A DNA stretch of 64,000 bases from Labia minor (taxonomy: Eukaryota > Arthropoda > Insecta > Dermaptera > Spongiphoridae): the NCBI GenBank assembly GCA_963082975.1, contig OY720346.1, forward strand, positions 21,880,720 to 21,944,719. The letters are read 5' to 3'. The notes beneath the pieces are model-generated. The model was given only the letters and a program-made list of their open reading frames with translations. It had not been told where the DNA came from and made no database searches. Of this stretch, positions 34,275 to 46,537 are shown in pieces. How positions within the stretch are numbered: the first letter of the stretch is position 1; every line of letters begins with the position of its first letter. Position numbers and translations under genes: made by a program.

Positions 34275-34963
34275 CGAGGTGTGGCTATTAAATAACGAGA
34301 CTGCTTACAAAAAATGGTTTAATTAAAAAAATTATGGTACAATCGAACTTTCCCCCTCAATATACTCCCCTCCACTCGCCACACACCGCTTCATCCTTTT
34401 TTTCCACTGCTCAAAGCAGTGTTCGAAGTCGTTTTTTGTTAGGCCTTTTAGAAGCTCCGCCGTTTTTCTTTTCACCTCTTCCATCGATTCGAATCGGCTT
34501 CCCTTTAGTGCGGACTTGATTTTCGGATACAGGTAGAAGTCGCAGGGTGCTAGATCAGGGGAGTAAGGAGGGTGTTCCAGCACTGGAGTTGAAATGTAAA
34601 CAGGACGGCCCGGACGCTGGTCATCTTCTGTGCTCTCCCGATCCTCAGAAAATTTTTTGTGCCACTCAAAAACACGCGCACGTGATAAAGAACTCTCACC
34701 GTAAGCCTCTTTTAATAATTTATAGCACTCGGTCGGGGTTGATACGTTGTTCGTGTTTTTCGTCACACATCGTTTTCGGCGTAGGAACAAAAACACGTTT
34801 ATTTTAAACCGCTACATAAAAAAAACTACTTAATCGCCAGACATGAGTTCTCGTACTGGAATAGTAGACCCTTCCAGCTGTACAACGGTGCATTAGGTTC
34901 CCGTCTACCCTCTACTGGAGGCCGTCCGCGCGCGCAGTCTCGTTATTTAATAGCCACACCTCG
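34275..34963 (-). mobile_element. Second mariner transposon, internally deleted, TA target sites
   Basis: The perfect inverted ends CGAGGTGTGGCTATTAAATA and complement extend through AACGAGACTG and are flanked by TA (34273-34274, 34964-34965). Length is 689 bases. The long matching ends suggest a younger copy than the one at 17006. Confidence 0.92.
34332..34796 (-). pseudogene. Mariner transposase deletion derivative, open frame
   Basis: A 154-codon open frame on the minus strand keeps the DNA-binding helix-turn-helix (ECYKLLKEAYGESSLSRARV, then FEWHKKFSEDRESTEDDQRP) and the GRP linker. It is fused in frame to the C-terminal part, HPPYSPDLAPCDFYLYPKIK through CVASGGEYIEG. The first two catalytic aspartates are deleted; the third (PDLAPCDF) is present. 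The frame opens at GTG rather than ATG and a stop lies just upstream, so translation is doubtful. A DNA-binding, non-catalytic product would be expected to interfere with full-length mariner, but that is inference. Confidence 0.88.
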
Positions 34964-34965
34964 TA

Positions 34966-37800
34966 TTCTGTTTTCGTGACACGTGGCAATTTTGTTGGTT
35001 GAGTTGGAGCGATCATCATAAAAGATACTCTTAATCGGGGTATTTTCAAAAGATGTCTACCCTTTTCTTTGTAATTATAAAATTTAGTAACATTTACTTG
35101 GTATCTAGATTGTTATCTTTTTTTTAAATTATCTATGAATTTATTATTAATCTAAAAACATTAACTCCCTTTTTATTATAAATGCAAGATTTTATAAAAT
35201 AAATATATTAATTTTATTTATTTAGTTAGTTATTTAGTTTATTTAGTTTATTTAACCAATTTAGCAATTAATTTTAATTTTATTTAGATTCAATTAAAAT
35301 TAAATTTTTAAATTTATAGTCCAGTTCAATATCAATTTTATTTTTAATTCTAAAAAAGATATATATCTACATTATAAAAAAATTAAAAATTAAGAAGTAC
35401 AAATTTTTATACACTTGTCTAAATTTATTACCAGATCATCGAGTAAATTTTTCATTTTTTTTTAAATATTCTCTTATTTTTCAATCCTCTCTCTCTCTCT
35501 CTCTCTCTTATATAGTATTACATATTTTTTAATACTAATAGTAACTAATTTTTTAATAAAATTAATTTTTTTCTCTCTCGTACAGACAAAATAAATATCC
35601 ATTCGGCTGAAATTAAATGATAAAAGGCTTAAATTTTATATTTCATTAAAATAATTATTTCTATTGGACTAAAATTAAAAAAGCACTTAATATAATCATT
35701 TTTTTTTAAATTAAGATAAAATATTCCCCTTTAGAAAGAGAATTAATCTATCCTATAAAAAATTGTCTTATCTTTAAATTTTTTGTTTATTATTTTATAC
35801 CCTTCTATTTTGCGAAATGTATATTCTCTCGTAATAAATTTACTAAATATTTCCAACTAAAATTTATTCTATTTAAATCAATATATATATTTTAATTCAA
35901 TTTTCCAATTAGAACCCTTCAATATTGTTTTTTTTTATTTTTCGAATGAGAGAAGAGAATTTATTATAAATAAAATATACTATGGAAGTTTATATATACA
36001 TATTATAAGAATTAGTATTTACTTATACTATTCTCTTTTATATTATGATATTAAATTGGAATATCCAAATTAATTTATAAAGCCCCTTTAAATCAATTAA
36101 CCATTTAGAGGTGTTTCTCATGAAATTATTAATCAAACGAAATATGTTACATATTTGCATAAGATTAATATAATATAATATAATATAATAATTAATATAA
36201 TAGATAATAAAAATTGCTTTTTGGATTGAAGGACTGATTTTATGAATTATAGTTGGATTATAAATACTTCATTCAATTACTTAAATTTTATTAATTTAAT
36301 TTTAAAATAGTTATGTTTATTATTACAATAATTAAATTTAACCGATCTCTGTATTTAATAACAAATAGGAATTCATATATTAAATAAAAATAATTTAAGA
36401 ATTTATAATTTTCCAAAATTTTTAATTAATTAAACAATTTTTTTACATAGATGATTTAGTAAGATTGCTCTTTTATAAATGATAAAGTTAAATTATATAT
36501 ACGATATAGACATTTTTATATTTAAAATTAATGAAATAAATATAAATTAAAAAATTGCATAACTTGCAAATAAATAATCGGAGAATGGAATGTTGATTGT
36601 TTTTAAATATACCTACCCTAAATAGTAAAAAAATAACGTTCATCTCTTGAAAATTCATTAATCAAGCTAATGAAATCAATATTGTATTACGAGGGATTGC
36701 ATCATCGATGCATCACTAGAGTCATAAAAACAAAAGTGATTTATACAGGTGACTCGAATCGGTGAGGAAAGGATAATGAAAAGTTTTTCTATGGGGGAAT
36801 TTTTGGACAATACAATATAAAGAGGGAAGAAAGTAGAGAAGGAATATGGTTGTTGTGGTTAAGAACTTTTGAAATTTAAAAATTAAAGAGATACGTTATT
36901 TTTTGTTTGTTTTAACATTAATTGATTCCGTAAAATTGAATTTTGATATTTATATTTTAATTATATTTAATGAAATAGGAAAATGTATATTGAGGCTGTT
37001 TTTTTTTTATTTTTCATGTAATTTATTAAATTATTATTAATATTTATTTATTATATTATTTATTGTTTTACATTTTTTAATTAAAACAGTAAAGTTATTC
37101 TACTTTTAATTCTCTTTTGAAAATTTAAAATTATTAATATTATCTACATTTAAAAATAGAATTAAATACTATTAATAATAATAATAATAAAAATTATTAC
37201 TAATACAACTACTTTACTAATAATAATAATACAAAATATGCAGAAAAAATTATAACAAAATATCCATATTGCATTTGTTGCATAATTTATACATATTCAA
37301 TTAATTTGAAATAATAATTTTAAAGAAATTGAACAGGAATGACATATTTTTAATCTAATTTTAATAATCAAACTTGATTTAAATTATAATAATTAAATTA
37401 ATATATAATTATATATCGAAATCGAAATAGATTCTAGACGCATTGATTAATTAGAATAATAAATTTCTAAATATCCTTTTAAATAGTAAATTCAATTCTA
37501 TTATATTACGAATACATTAAAATAATATAATCAGTTTATAAAAAAGTAAAAATTAAGTAAAAATTTAAAATCAAAAGACTTATTTTTCTCTGCCTCCAGG
37601 GGTTTTTTCTTTTTTTTAATAACTTTATATTTTTTTTTTCATTTTATAATTATGTAACCATTTGTTATTTTTTAAAATTTTATTTTCTCTCTAATACTTT
37701 TTGTCTCTATTAATTTGAATATAAAACTTCTATTACAGTTTTATAAGAATTAAGAATGGACCATCAAGATTTTATTCAAAAATGATATTCATGAATATGA
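34966..37800. other. AT-rich intron with (TC)n at about 35485-35508
   Basis: No gene or defined transposon was recognised. Simple repeats include (TC)n, TATAA runs near 36170-36195 and ATA/ATT triplets near 37170-37235. Confidence 0.5.
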
Positions 37801-38126
37801 AATTGAAATGTTTCGAACGGATACGCGCAAATTCTGTTTTCTTTATCTCCACAAACACAAACATCATTATTTTTATTATTATTTTTTTCTTCCATTTTAT
37901 CTTTCTTTAAATACAGCTTACAGTATTTTTGTAATCGATTTCGGGGTGGGGGGAGGGGCTGTTTTTTCAGCTCAACAGGTGTCCTTCTATTTTATTACGA
38001 ATCACCCCCTCCCCTTTAACCTCTCTCCACATTTCAGTTCCATTTCTAAAACGTGTCAAATCGAAAGATCTCAAGCCTTGTCTAATATTTTTCTTATTTT
38101 TTTTTTCTCTCACTCTTCTATTTCAG

Positions 38127-38261
38127 TGATTGGAATCTATTGGCCTGGCTGGAGGCCCTCGCCACTTTCGGTGTGGCGCTCATCGAGGGGACTCCGCCCC
38201 GGGCAGATCAAGTGCGCAGACTCGCCGAGAGGGTGGCTTTCATTCGCCGCACCCAATACGG
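38127..38261 (+). CDS. BBOX1: Gamma-butyrobetaine dioxygenase-like gene, internal exon (start of TauD dioxygenase domain)
   Basis: This second exon encodes DWNLLAWLEALATFGVALIE, then a TPP motif, and ends LAERVAFIRRTQYG. This is the family signature at the start of the TauD/2OG-oxygenase domain, where a helix and a G-[IV]-x-[LI]-x-[GN] strand precede LAxRxxxxRxTxYG. The acceptor is a long T/C tract ending TTTCAG at 38126; the donor is TACGG|GTACTT. The exon completes the codon left by the 2848-3050 exon and leaves two bases (GG, a glycine codon) for the next one. The iron-binding HxD...H residues lie in later exons that I could not find before 64000, so the next intron is probably over 25 kb. 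By my count 85 of 135 bases are G or C, striking in this AT-rich setting. Alternative identity: trimethyllysine dioxygenase (TMLHE). Confidence 0.85.
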
Positions 38262-38286
38262 GTACTTAGCCCCCAACCAACCCTTT

Positions 38287-38321
38287 CATCATCACCATCA
38301 TCATCATCATCATCATCATTG
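38287..38321. repeat. (CAT)n microsatellite beside the donor site
   Basis: A near-perfect run of CAT/CAC triplets lies only 25 bases inside the intron after the second dioxygenase exon. Reading through it gives a histidine run, but it lies past the donor and is not part of the conserved protein. Confidence 0.85.
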
Positions 38322-38449
38322 TAGCTCGCTCTCTTTCTTTCTCATCTCTTTTTCAAACGGAACAATTTCTGTGCCTTCAAGCCAAATTAAAAATAGTCCT
38401 AAACAAATAACGAAACAACAAAATAAACAAATCAATCGATTCTTTTAGC

Positions 38450-39080
38450 AGTAGATGATATAATTAGAGAGATTATGAAATTGAAAATAAAAAAAAGAGA
38501 AACAAACAAACAAAAATATATAAATGAATATAAAATATTTATCATTGCAATTTCATTCTTAAAACGAATAATTAATTAATTAAATTAAAACAATTAGTAT
38601 AGAGACATTAAAATAGCAACAGCTATTATTATTTCAAAACCTCTTGGTGCAAAACAAATATTTAATTATATATATATAATATATATATATATATTGGGGA
38701 TGAGAAATTGAGAGAGAGAAAGGGGAGAACAATTTACTCTAAAAATTCTCATTCAAATAGATTCTATGTAAAGTTTACTAAATAAGTTCTTTAGTTAAAA
38801 TTAAAGGGTAAAATAATTATTGAATTTTAAATTTTCTCTATTATTTATGTAATATTTTTATTTTAATTATATTTGCCTTGAAATAACAAACCAATTAAAT
38901 ATTTGAGATAAAATAATTGTTGCTCATATTATCATATTATCTAAATTAATTTAGATATTTTTATAATTTATATTTTACGAAATATTATTTAAAAATTTTT
39001 TTAAATAAAGTAGAAAATAAAATAAAATGACTAAATTTATAAAAAAAAATAATCAGTATTCTTAATAAAGCGATGTAATA
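38450..39080. other. AT-rich intron, nothing recognised
   Basis: Simple TA runs near 38665-38695. No coding or repeat match. Confidence 0.5.
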
Positions 39081-39081
39081 A

Positions 39082-39351
39082 TTTTATTATAATGTTACTA
39101 TTTCGCTTGTTGACAATTTTGGCAATGTTACTAAATTTATTCTCCACACTCGATTTAGATCCAAAAGGGCACATATGGGACGAGATTGGGGTGAGATATC
39201 GAAACTAGAGAATGTAGTCGGGGACATTGAAATATTCCCTCCGAAGCTCAGGACTAAGTTTAGGCATTCGAGTCATCAGCTTTATTACTCTAACTTTTCT
39301 ATGTTTTCTATGTTTTTTATGTTCTTCTTTTTTATGTTAAATAAACAATAA
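39082..39351 (+). other. Unrecognised open frame, possibly a gene or element fragment
   Basis: An 89-codon frame with no in-frame stop includes NVTKFILHTRFRSKRAHMGR, then DWGEISKLENVVGDIEIFPP and KLRTKFRHSSHQLYYSN. It ends in a low-complexity MF-rich tail at a TAA. The stretch 39150-39290 has markedly higher GC and coding-like codon use than its flanks. AATAAA motifs follow the tail. An acceptor-like CGATTTAG at about 39158 would be phase-compatible with the dioxygenase exon ending at 38261. The peptide does not look like that family, however. I do not recognise it. Confidence 0.3.
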
Positions 39352-39854
39352 ACAATTTTTTTTTATTTATAACAATTTATTTGATGGATACAACTAAATA
39401 TTTAAGGATATTACAAAATGATTGAAATATCATATGAATCTTTACTCTGCATGTTCGGCGCCCACACTTTTATTTATTAGATGTGATTAATTGTAAGGAA
39501 ATCGTGGTGCGTGTGGAGAAATTATTTCCTCCTTTTTAGTGGATTTAAATAAAAGCGTGTTTTTAAAATGTTTTTTATATTTTTTTTTATTTCAAATTTT
39601 AGGTATAGGGGACTGATTATTATTATTATTTATATTATTATATTATTGGTTTATATATAAATATATATCTTTTCAAAAACAAAGTCGCCATTACTTTAAT
39701 TGATATATTTTTAGAAAATAATTTTAAACATGATTTAAATTAATTTAATTCAATAAGTGCGTGTTCCAGGTATTGAAATGAAAATCAATTTTTGAATAAT
39801 TAAATTGAAACATTTTAGGAAACAAATTTTTAATGGGTCATTTTTAGAAATCCC

Positions 39855-40300
39855 ATTTAACAATTGTAATAAATAATTAAAAAATTGTAAAGTTTTTAAA
39901 GTATATAAATATAAATTGTATAAACTTGTTAAAGGGTCGAGCGATAGCTCGGTATCACAGGTATATATTTTATATCAACAGGCCTACTTTTCTGTTTGTA
40001 TGTTATTATTTAAATGGCGATTCGGTGAATATTAATATTACTAGCAAAACCCGATAATAAAGAATCATTTTTTTTATTGACCGAGTGGTGGCTCGGTGAA
40101 CCAGGTATTATTATTGAGGACCCCAGTTCCATTCATTTTAATCAGATTGATACAATGATGCAACATTTAATAATTGTAATAAATCATTAAAGAATTGTAT
40201 ATCAATATTCTTTAAAGGGTCGAGCGAGAGCTCGGTGTCCCAGGTATTAATATTATCAGCCAAACCCAATAATAATGAATTATTTTTATTTAACTTAATT
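39855..40300. repeat. Cluster of three related units with GAGC...GCTC hairpins (family E)
   Basis: Units centred on GAGCGATAGCTC (39939-39950), CCGAGTGGTGGCTCGG (40081-40096) and GAGCGAGAGCTC (40222-40233) share CGGTxTCxCAGGTATTA-like sequence after the hairpin. Some are preceded by AATTGTAATAAAT and followed by AAACCCxATAATAA. Class unknown. Confidence 0.55.
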
Positions 40301-40439
40301 ACCGAGCCAATTTTAGCTAGCATGATAAGATAAATAGATATAGATATAGACATAGGTAATTACTATTTTTCAATACTATGCATTATGTAATTACTAATTG
40401 ATAAATATAATACCTAGGTCATAGGTGACCTAGGATAAA

Positions 40440-40580
40440 CCAGAATATTGCATTGTCAGCGAAGTTACATATGTATGCAAATTTTCAGCTCATTAGAACA
40501 TTGGGAAGTGGGTCAAATTCAACTTGCAAGATTTGAAGACAAGACACGATGTGAAACTAAATAAAAGCGTGTAAAACAAT
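40440..40580 (+). repeat. Interspersed repeat fragment (3'-end type)
   Basis: The phrases TGCAAATTTTCAGCTCATTA, GGGAAGTGGGTCAAATTCAA and AAATAAAAGCGTGTAAAA look like repeats widespread in arthropods. AATAAAAGCGTGT recurs at 39549-39561. No boundaries could be set. Confidence 0.4.
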
Positions 40581-40599
40581 CCTCGGTGAACAAGAAATT

Positions 40600-43500
40600 A
40601 ATAATAATAATAATAATAATATTCATATAAATAAAAATTTTTCATTGTAATGTTTTTATCTGGATATATTACCTTGTACATTCTACGAGTACCTATCAAG
40701 TTGGTAACCGCCTATAAGCAGGGTAAAGGTGTTCAATGATCAGTAAAACAGATCCTCTTAACCACTATCTCAATTTTCTGATTAATTTTTATTTAGCGGT
40801 CCAATTTTGATCCCGGAGACTGGGTAGAATCAGTCCCAAATACCCCAGCTAGAGAAATTCCCATTCCAACCCGAATAATTGATCTGCCCTCGTAGCTATA
40901 TAATTATATATTACATATATTATAAATATAATGTTTTTGTATTATATAGCATAATATAACATATAATATAATTAGTTTAGATATAGAAATTAATTTACTC
41001 TTAAGGATTATAAAAATGATTTCAAAACCATTTTAATGTTAATCTCAAAATTAAAAAGCAGTTCATTCTCACATATATCATTTTAAAGCCCATATCCCAA
41101 TTACCACTATTTTATTTATATTTAATCTTTAAATAAATAATTCACTATTAAATTAATTCTAGAATTATACATTAATCAAAATGACTATAAGATCATTAAA
41201 TAAATTTGTTGCAAGCTGTTGACTTTTTATTTATGGCTTGATGGTACTGAAGCTCTTAAATAAACTTATTTATTATAATAGGTTTATCATTGTTCTCGAT
41301 AAAGACTTCTAAAGTGGATGTGCTTTAATTTTTAACCTTTCCATTAGAATTAATTTCTGTGAATTAATTGTATTGTTCTGTTTTACGTTGTTTTACATTG
41401 CTTTACTCGGTTTTACATTTTAATATATAATATGTATATGAAATATGCATTTCAAGAAACATGATGGATATAGTATAAAAATAAAGATATTTGACTACTA
41501 ACTTCTACCAACGTTGAAAACAATTTCATGTTTTCGTTGTAAGCTTTTCTTCACCCTGATGATGGATGAACATAATATATTTCTTCTGATTTTTTTTTTT
41601 ATATTTTTCTCTGTGTTTAAAAATGAATACAAAGATTAGCTGATAAATAATAATTTCGTTTCTTTTGTATAAAATGTAAAATCTTGCTTGATAAGACCGG
41701 AGTTCGTAATAATAAGTAAATTTTCAGAAATATGTATTTAACTTATTATTCAAAAGTCAAGAATAGTTTTGACACGAACTTTCATATAAATGTAAGGATT
41801 TGGAATATTCTCATTTAATGGAAGCTGATGTTTACGATAGCTTTACAAGTTTTATTAAAACAAGAGATATGAAAAACTTTGTTTCACTTAATTCAAAAAT
41901 AAATTCAAGTAAGTAATAAGTAGAAAGCAGACATATCATTTAAATTTTTACATGTACAATAAATAGATATAGTTTAACAATACGAAGAGGGTATTTAAAG
42001 AGAATAATACCCATTGAATGATTAAGATATAAGGATCATTAATATCATTAACAATTAAATAATGAAGGATATACATCTTACCCAAAACGGGTGGCAAGCT
42101 ATTTGAAATAAAATGTAGCGGCCTCCAATCAAGTAAATCAAGATAGAGGTTAAGATGATCCTTTGTTGAGCTGATAACACCACTACCACGTTTAGGGGCA
42201 ACTGACTTGATAGGCGTTGTTCTTTCGTACGATTTCCAAAAGTCAGAGGTTTTTTTTCATTTGAGAGTTGGGAATACCATATCAAGATTTTAATTTATTT
42301 ATTTTAAATGGTTGCCTTGTACATAAACCTTTATTGGTATAGCATAATTTAAATAATATTAGATTTAAATCAATTTAATTAGTCTAAATTATACTGATAC
42401 TTTAAATAAGCATAAATTTCAAAAGTTAAAATATTTTTAATATAATATAATTGATATAATATACAAAGGAATATTTTCTTTTTATAATTTATTGTTATTT
42501 ATTATTTCTTTATATTTATTTTGTTATAAGTAATATTTATTTGTTTGTAAAATTTTAAGAGTAACATTTGAATATTTAACCAATTTAAAAGAAAAAGCTT
42601 TTTAAGGTTTTTTTAAATATCATATTTAATCTTGGAATTTGAAAAATTATTTAACTCTTAACATTTCTCCTCAATATTTTTGGCAACTCCTGGTTGGCGG
42701 CTAGAAAATCAATTCTTAAAACGCTCAAGCAAACATCACGAATTTTCAAAAGGCATTTGCTTTTTCATAATTTCATTTAAATACCATTGATTTTCTTTAG
42801 ATGGTGTATTAAACTAAAACTAAAAATAAAAAAATAAAAAATTTAATGAAATTAAAAAAAACGAATAATTTAAAATATATGCGATTGATTTATGGCTATT
42901 TTTTCGAGTAATTATTTCATTTAGCTTTAAATTTTATAGATAAATAAAAAAATATGTATTTATTTGTAGGTATATTTGTTCCATTTTTGTAATTTTGTTC
43001 ATATCCATGCTTTAAAATCAAACCAGCCACTGAATTTTTTTTTTTTGCGAAGGAGGGAATGACACTGGCTTGTCTAATTTTATCGCATACTAATTTGAAT
43101 CTCTTTCGTGCCTGGATTTTTAGTTTGACTTTTAAAGAGGAGACCAATATTACTCTTTTATTAAGTCTTTTTTTTCAACCTGCAGAAGTTTTAAATTCTG
43201 AAGGCTGATTATTTCACACCCTTTATTTTTAAAATAAACATTATTAATTAATTAAATGCATTCAAATAATTACAAATCACAATTTATTCTTTTTTTATTA
43301 TTATTTATTTCGTTCCCTTAATTAATTAAATAAATGAGATTCTTGAACTCAACTCAAATCGAAATGGCAAATCTATTTTCATCGATGAAAGACAGCAATT
43401 TTAATGAGAAAGGGTTGACCATTCTAATCTTTACCTTTGAAATAGTTCAATCAGATCTAACTGGAGATGAACGAATTTAGAAGGACTGAATATTCAATCC

Positions 43501-44772
43501 TTTTATTGTACGAGCAACTCTAAAGCCTAAATTTATTTGTTTATTCAATCTAAATAATTGAAAAAATTTATATATGGACAGGGATTCAAAATATATAAAC
43601 TTAGATTATTAACTTAAATTAATATTTTTTTAAAAATTTAAAACTTAAAAATTGTACAGATTCTCATTATGTAAATTAAATTTGAATATAAACACCCATT
43701 AAAATATATTAGATTATTTTTTTAAAATCAAAAAATTAAATTTAAATATTTAATAAGGATAATTTGAATTTAAACATTCGGTGTAGTTTCAAAATTAAGG
43801 TACCGTTGCCCGTTAGTTGGATGCCAGCAATAATTGGAACAATTATTTGCAGATAAGTTTCATTTATTCTGTAACAAAACGTGATCGAAAAAAGACAAAA
43901 GATTTGATAATATATTTGATTAATAGATGATCCGAGAACATTTGGTAGCACCTACGAAGTATCGCATTAATATTTTTTGATTTCGGAACCACACCAATCA
44001 CTTAACATACTTTTAGAATCAATCAGAATTTGTTCTGAATTTTCAGAGAGTTCGTAAAAGCATTTCCAAAAGTCCGTTGTACGATATAAAAAAGTTTTTG
44101 GACTTTTTTCTGTTTATTTTCCTATTAATTGTATACTAAAAGTGTGTTTCTGTCTTTTGTTGACAAAAATCATTGTATTTGGTGATTTTTCGCTTGCACC
44201 CAGGAAAAACATATCAGAATTGATTTATTAATTTGCTTAATGTACAATTCGATAATTAAACCATCATCTATCTATTTAAAGCATTCTTCCTGCCAAATTT
44301 TCTTTTTCCCCATACTCATGAATAGATCTATCCGCTTTATAAAGCAGTCCTATTCAAAGGTCATGAGGACTACAAGTTAATTAGAAGCGTCTAATAACAC
44401 ATACATATATCTATTGAGAGGAGTTTAATAATTTATTATTCAACAAATTAAAGAATTGACAAACTAAAAAATATTCTTCAATTATATATACACAATTATT
44501 ATTTTATTACATTAATATTTTATTATTTTAAAATTTTTATTATTAATTTTCAATAATTAAGGAAAATTAAAAAGATCCAATTAACTAAATATACCAAAAA
44601 GAAAAACTATATTATACTTATTAGAAATCAAAAGTATTTTTAATCCCATAACACATTTCCATTAATTAATTAAGAATAATTTTCATGAACAAATCCTTTA
44701 TTATCACTCTGTCTTTAACTTTCATCACTTATTAACCTTTAGATAAAATTATGTGGTGTCATTTATTTCATA
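40600..44772. other. AT-rich intron, nothing firmly recognised
   Basis: There is no coding similarity. 40680-40900 is less AT-rich (for example GATCCCGGAGACTGGGTAGA) and may be an old element. 41380-41415 repeats GTTTTAC units. Confidence 0.45.
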
Positions 44773-46537
44773 CTAGCTGCTCAGAGCTCCTTCGTCGCTC
44801 TGCACATCTAGACGGGGGCTCCGCCCCCTGTACCCCCGAGTGGTACATAGTATTTGGTTGAAAGTAGTAAAAGGTTTTCATCCATTTTGTTTCAAACAAT
44901 GTATAACATAAAACATTCATTTCTTATTGTGTGATTATTTAAAATATATTTTAATTTATTTAGTAAATTAATTATATATATTATTATTGAATATGTTATA
45001 TCTATCTACTCGAAAGTTCTTGGCAGCTACAACCACATTTCTCCAAGTGTCCCCGGTGACCTCATCTTTCTTTGGCCAATAAATGCTGGAAAGAATAATC
45101 TGAATCTACTCTCATCTCCCAGGGTCATAGACCATGCGTGGCTCAACGGTACTCGAAAGTTCTTGGCAGCTACAACCACATTTCTCCAAGTGTCCTTATC
45201 CTGAACCTCTGTTCCATCTCTCGTACGTCATTCCCTGGTGTCCTCATCTTTGGCCCATAAATGCTGGGAAGAATCCTATTCTCAAATACTCTGAATCCAC
45301 TCTCAACTCCTAAGATCATAGACCATGTCTCACACTCATATAATACAACAGACAAAATAATTGTTTTATATATTTTAATTTTCAGCCCCTTTTATAATAA
45401 TTTTGATGAGATAAGCCTCTTTACTGCATGATAACAGGCGTTTCCCGATTGCAACTTCGATTTAAATTCTTCTCAAATATTATTATCCTTCGTGATTACA
45501 TTCAATTTTTCTACATATTCAAATTCTACATTTTGTTTGTTAATACTGCTCCTGTTTGTTTCTAAATATATTTATTTATCATTATTCATTTCAAACCTCA
45601 TCTCTTTTCCTACCTCGATTAATTTTTCTGTAATTGCAATTGCCGAATATCCTATTATATTTAAGTCGTCTGGGTAACCTAATATTTTACAATTAATTTC
45701 CACATCTTACTCTTTCTTTACTACATTCAAGATAAATTTTAAGATCAAAATTTGAAAAAGTTTATCCGGATCTATTGAGTCATGCGTAGGTTTTACTAAA
45801 GTCTACAAATAATTAGTGAACAGAATTATTGAATTCGCGGTTTTTTTAATATCTGTCATAATGAAAATATCTTAATTAATGTTGATCGATTTGGCCTGAA
45901 CCCGCAATGATATCTCCTAATAATTCTTCCGCCTATAGTTTATAAGTATTGTATATGTTATAATAGAGTATAATATTTCTTGATCATTTCATTTTGATAT
46001 TTTAATTTCATTGCTTGATTTTTATTGAATATTTTTAATTATAATAAAATTTGAGAAAATGCAAAGTTAGAGACTTGAGACAATTTATAAAAATTAATTT
46101 ATAAAAATTAACGGTATAAAAGTATTGATAAAACTAAAGATAAATTAACAATATATTCATTCATTAATAGTATTAATTTAAATTAATGGATTTATTTGAT
46201 TTTTTATTATTAAGTTCATTTATTAATTCTTTTAGATCATTCCTTCCCTCCCTTAAAATAAAAGAAGTATTCAAATATAGAAAGAATAAATACAAAATAA
46301 AATTTAAGTTAAATATGATTTAAATATTTTATTATATTAATTAAAATGAGAACTTTTTTAGAATAAATTATTTAATTGAAATGATATTTGAATATTAGAA
46401 TTTAAAATAAAAAGTTAAATATTATAATAATTCTTTGATTGGGAATTTCTTTTTTGTTTGTTTCTATGACAGCAAAAAAGTAAACAAATTACATACATAC
46501 ATACATACATACAAACACTCTCCTTTATATATATAGA
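44773..46537 (-). mobile_element. Helitron, full-length ends, carrying LINE reverse-transcriptase sequence
   Basis: On the minus strand it begins TCTATATATATAAAGGAGAG after an A (46538) and ends in CTAG before a T (44772), the A|T insertion and TC...CTAG ends that define Helitrons. Near the 3' end are a GGGGGC[GGA]GCCCCC-type hairpin and an AGAGC/GCTCT hairpin close to CTAG. It contains no Rep/helicase, so it is non-autonomous. A shorter copy with the same ends is at 50537-51319. Confidence 0.9.
45000..45810 (-). pseudogene. LINE reverse-transcriptase fragment inside the Helitron, partly duplicated
   Basis: On the minus strand, across frameshifts, the order is ITKDNNIREEFKSK, KRLISSK, then KIKIYKTIILSVVLYECETW. 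After that come SMI and a FENRILPSIYGPK stretch. This is the known C-terminal LINE RT signature (YKTxILPVxLYGCETWxLT...FExRxLRRIxGP). The last portion (CGAAAGTTCTTGGCAGCTAC and neighbours) occurs twice, at about 45009-45130 and 45149-45330. It is a captured, decayed passenger, not a Helitron gene. Confidence 0.8.

Larger units (their letters stand above)
3051..38126 (+). other. 35-kb intron of the BBOX1-like gene
   Basis: This interval runs from a GTACGC donor to a TTTCAG acceptor and joins two in-phase exons of the same protein family. It is AT-rich and packed with transposable elements in both orientations, listed separately. No other exon of this gene was recognised inside it. A possible unrelated terminal exon sits at 16172-16243. 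Confidence 0.75.

Noticed and set aside
37808-38269. 153-codon + strand open frame across the second exon boundary
   Set aside because: Most of it lies in the intron polypyrimidine zone, and over the exon it is in the wrong frame relative to the conserved peptide.
38140-38448. 102-codon + strand frame with a polyhistidine run
   Set aside because: It starts at an internal ATG in a frame other than the conserved one and runs through the donor into the CAT microsatellite.
40680-40900. Possible tRNA-derived SINE (a TAGTGGTTAAGAGGAT segment on the minus strand)
   Set aside because: The A-box-like segment is not followed by a B box at the right distance, and no tail or target duplication is seen.
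46490-46535. (CATA)n run as an independent microsatellite
   Set aside because: It is the normal (GTAT)n part just inside the Helitron 5' end and is present in the second copy as well.
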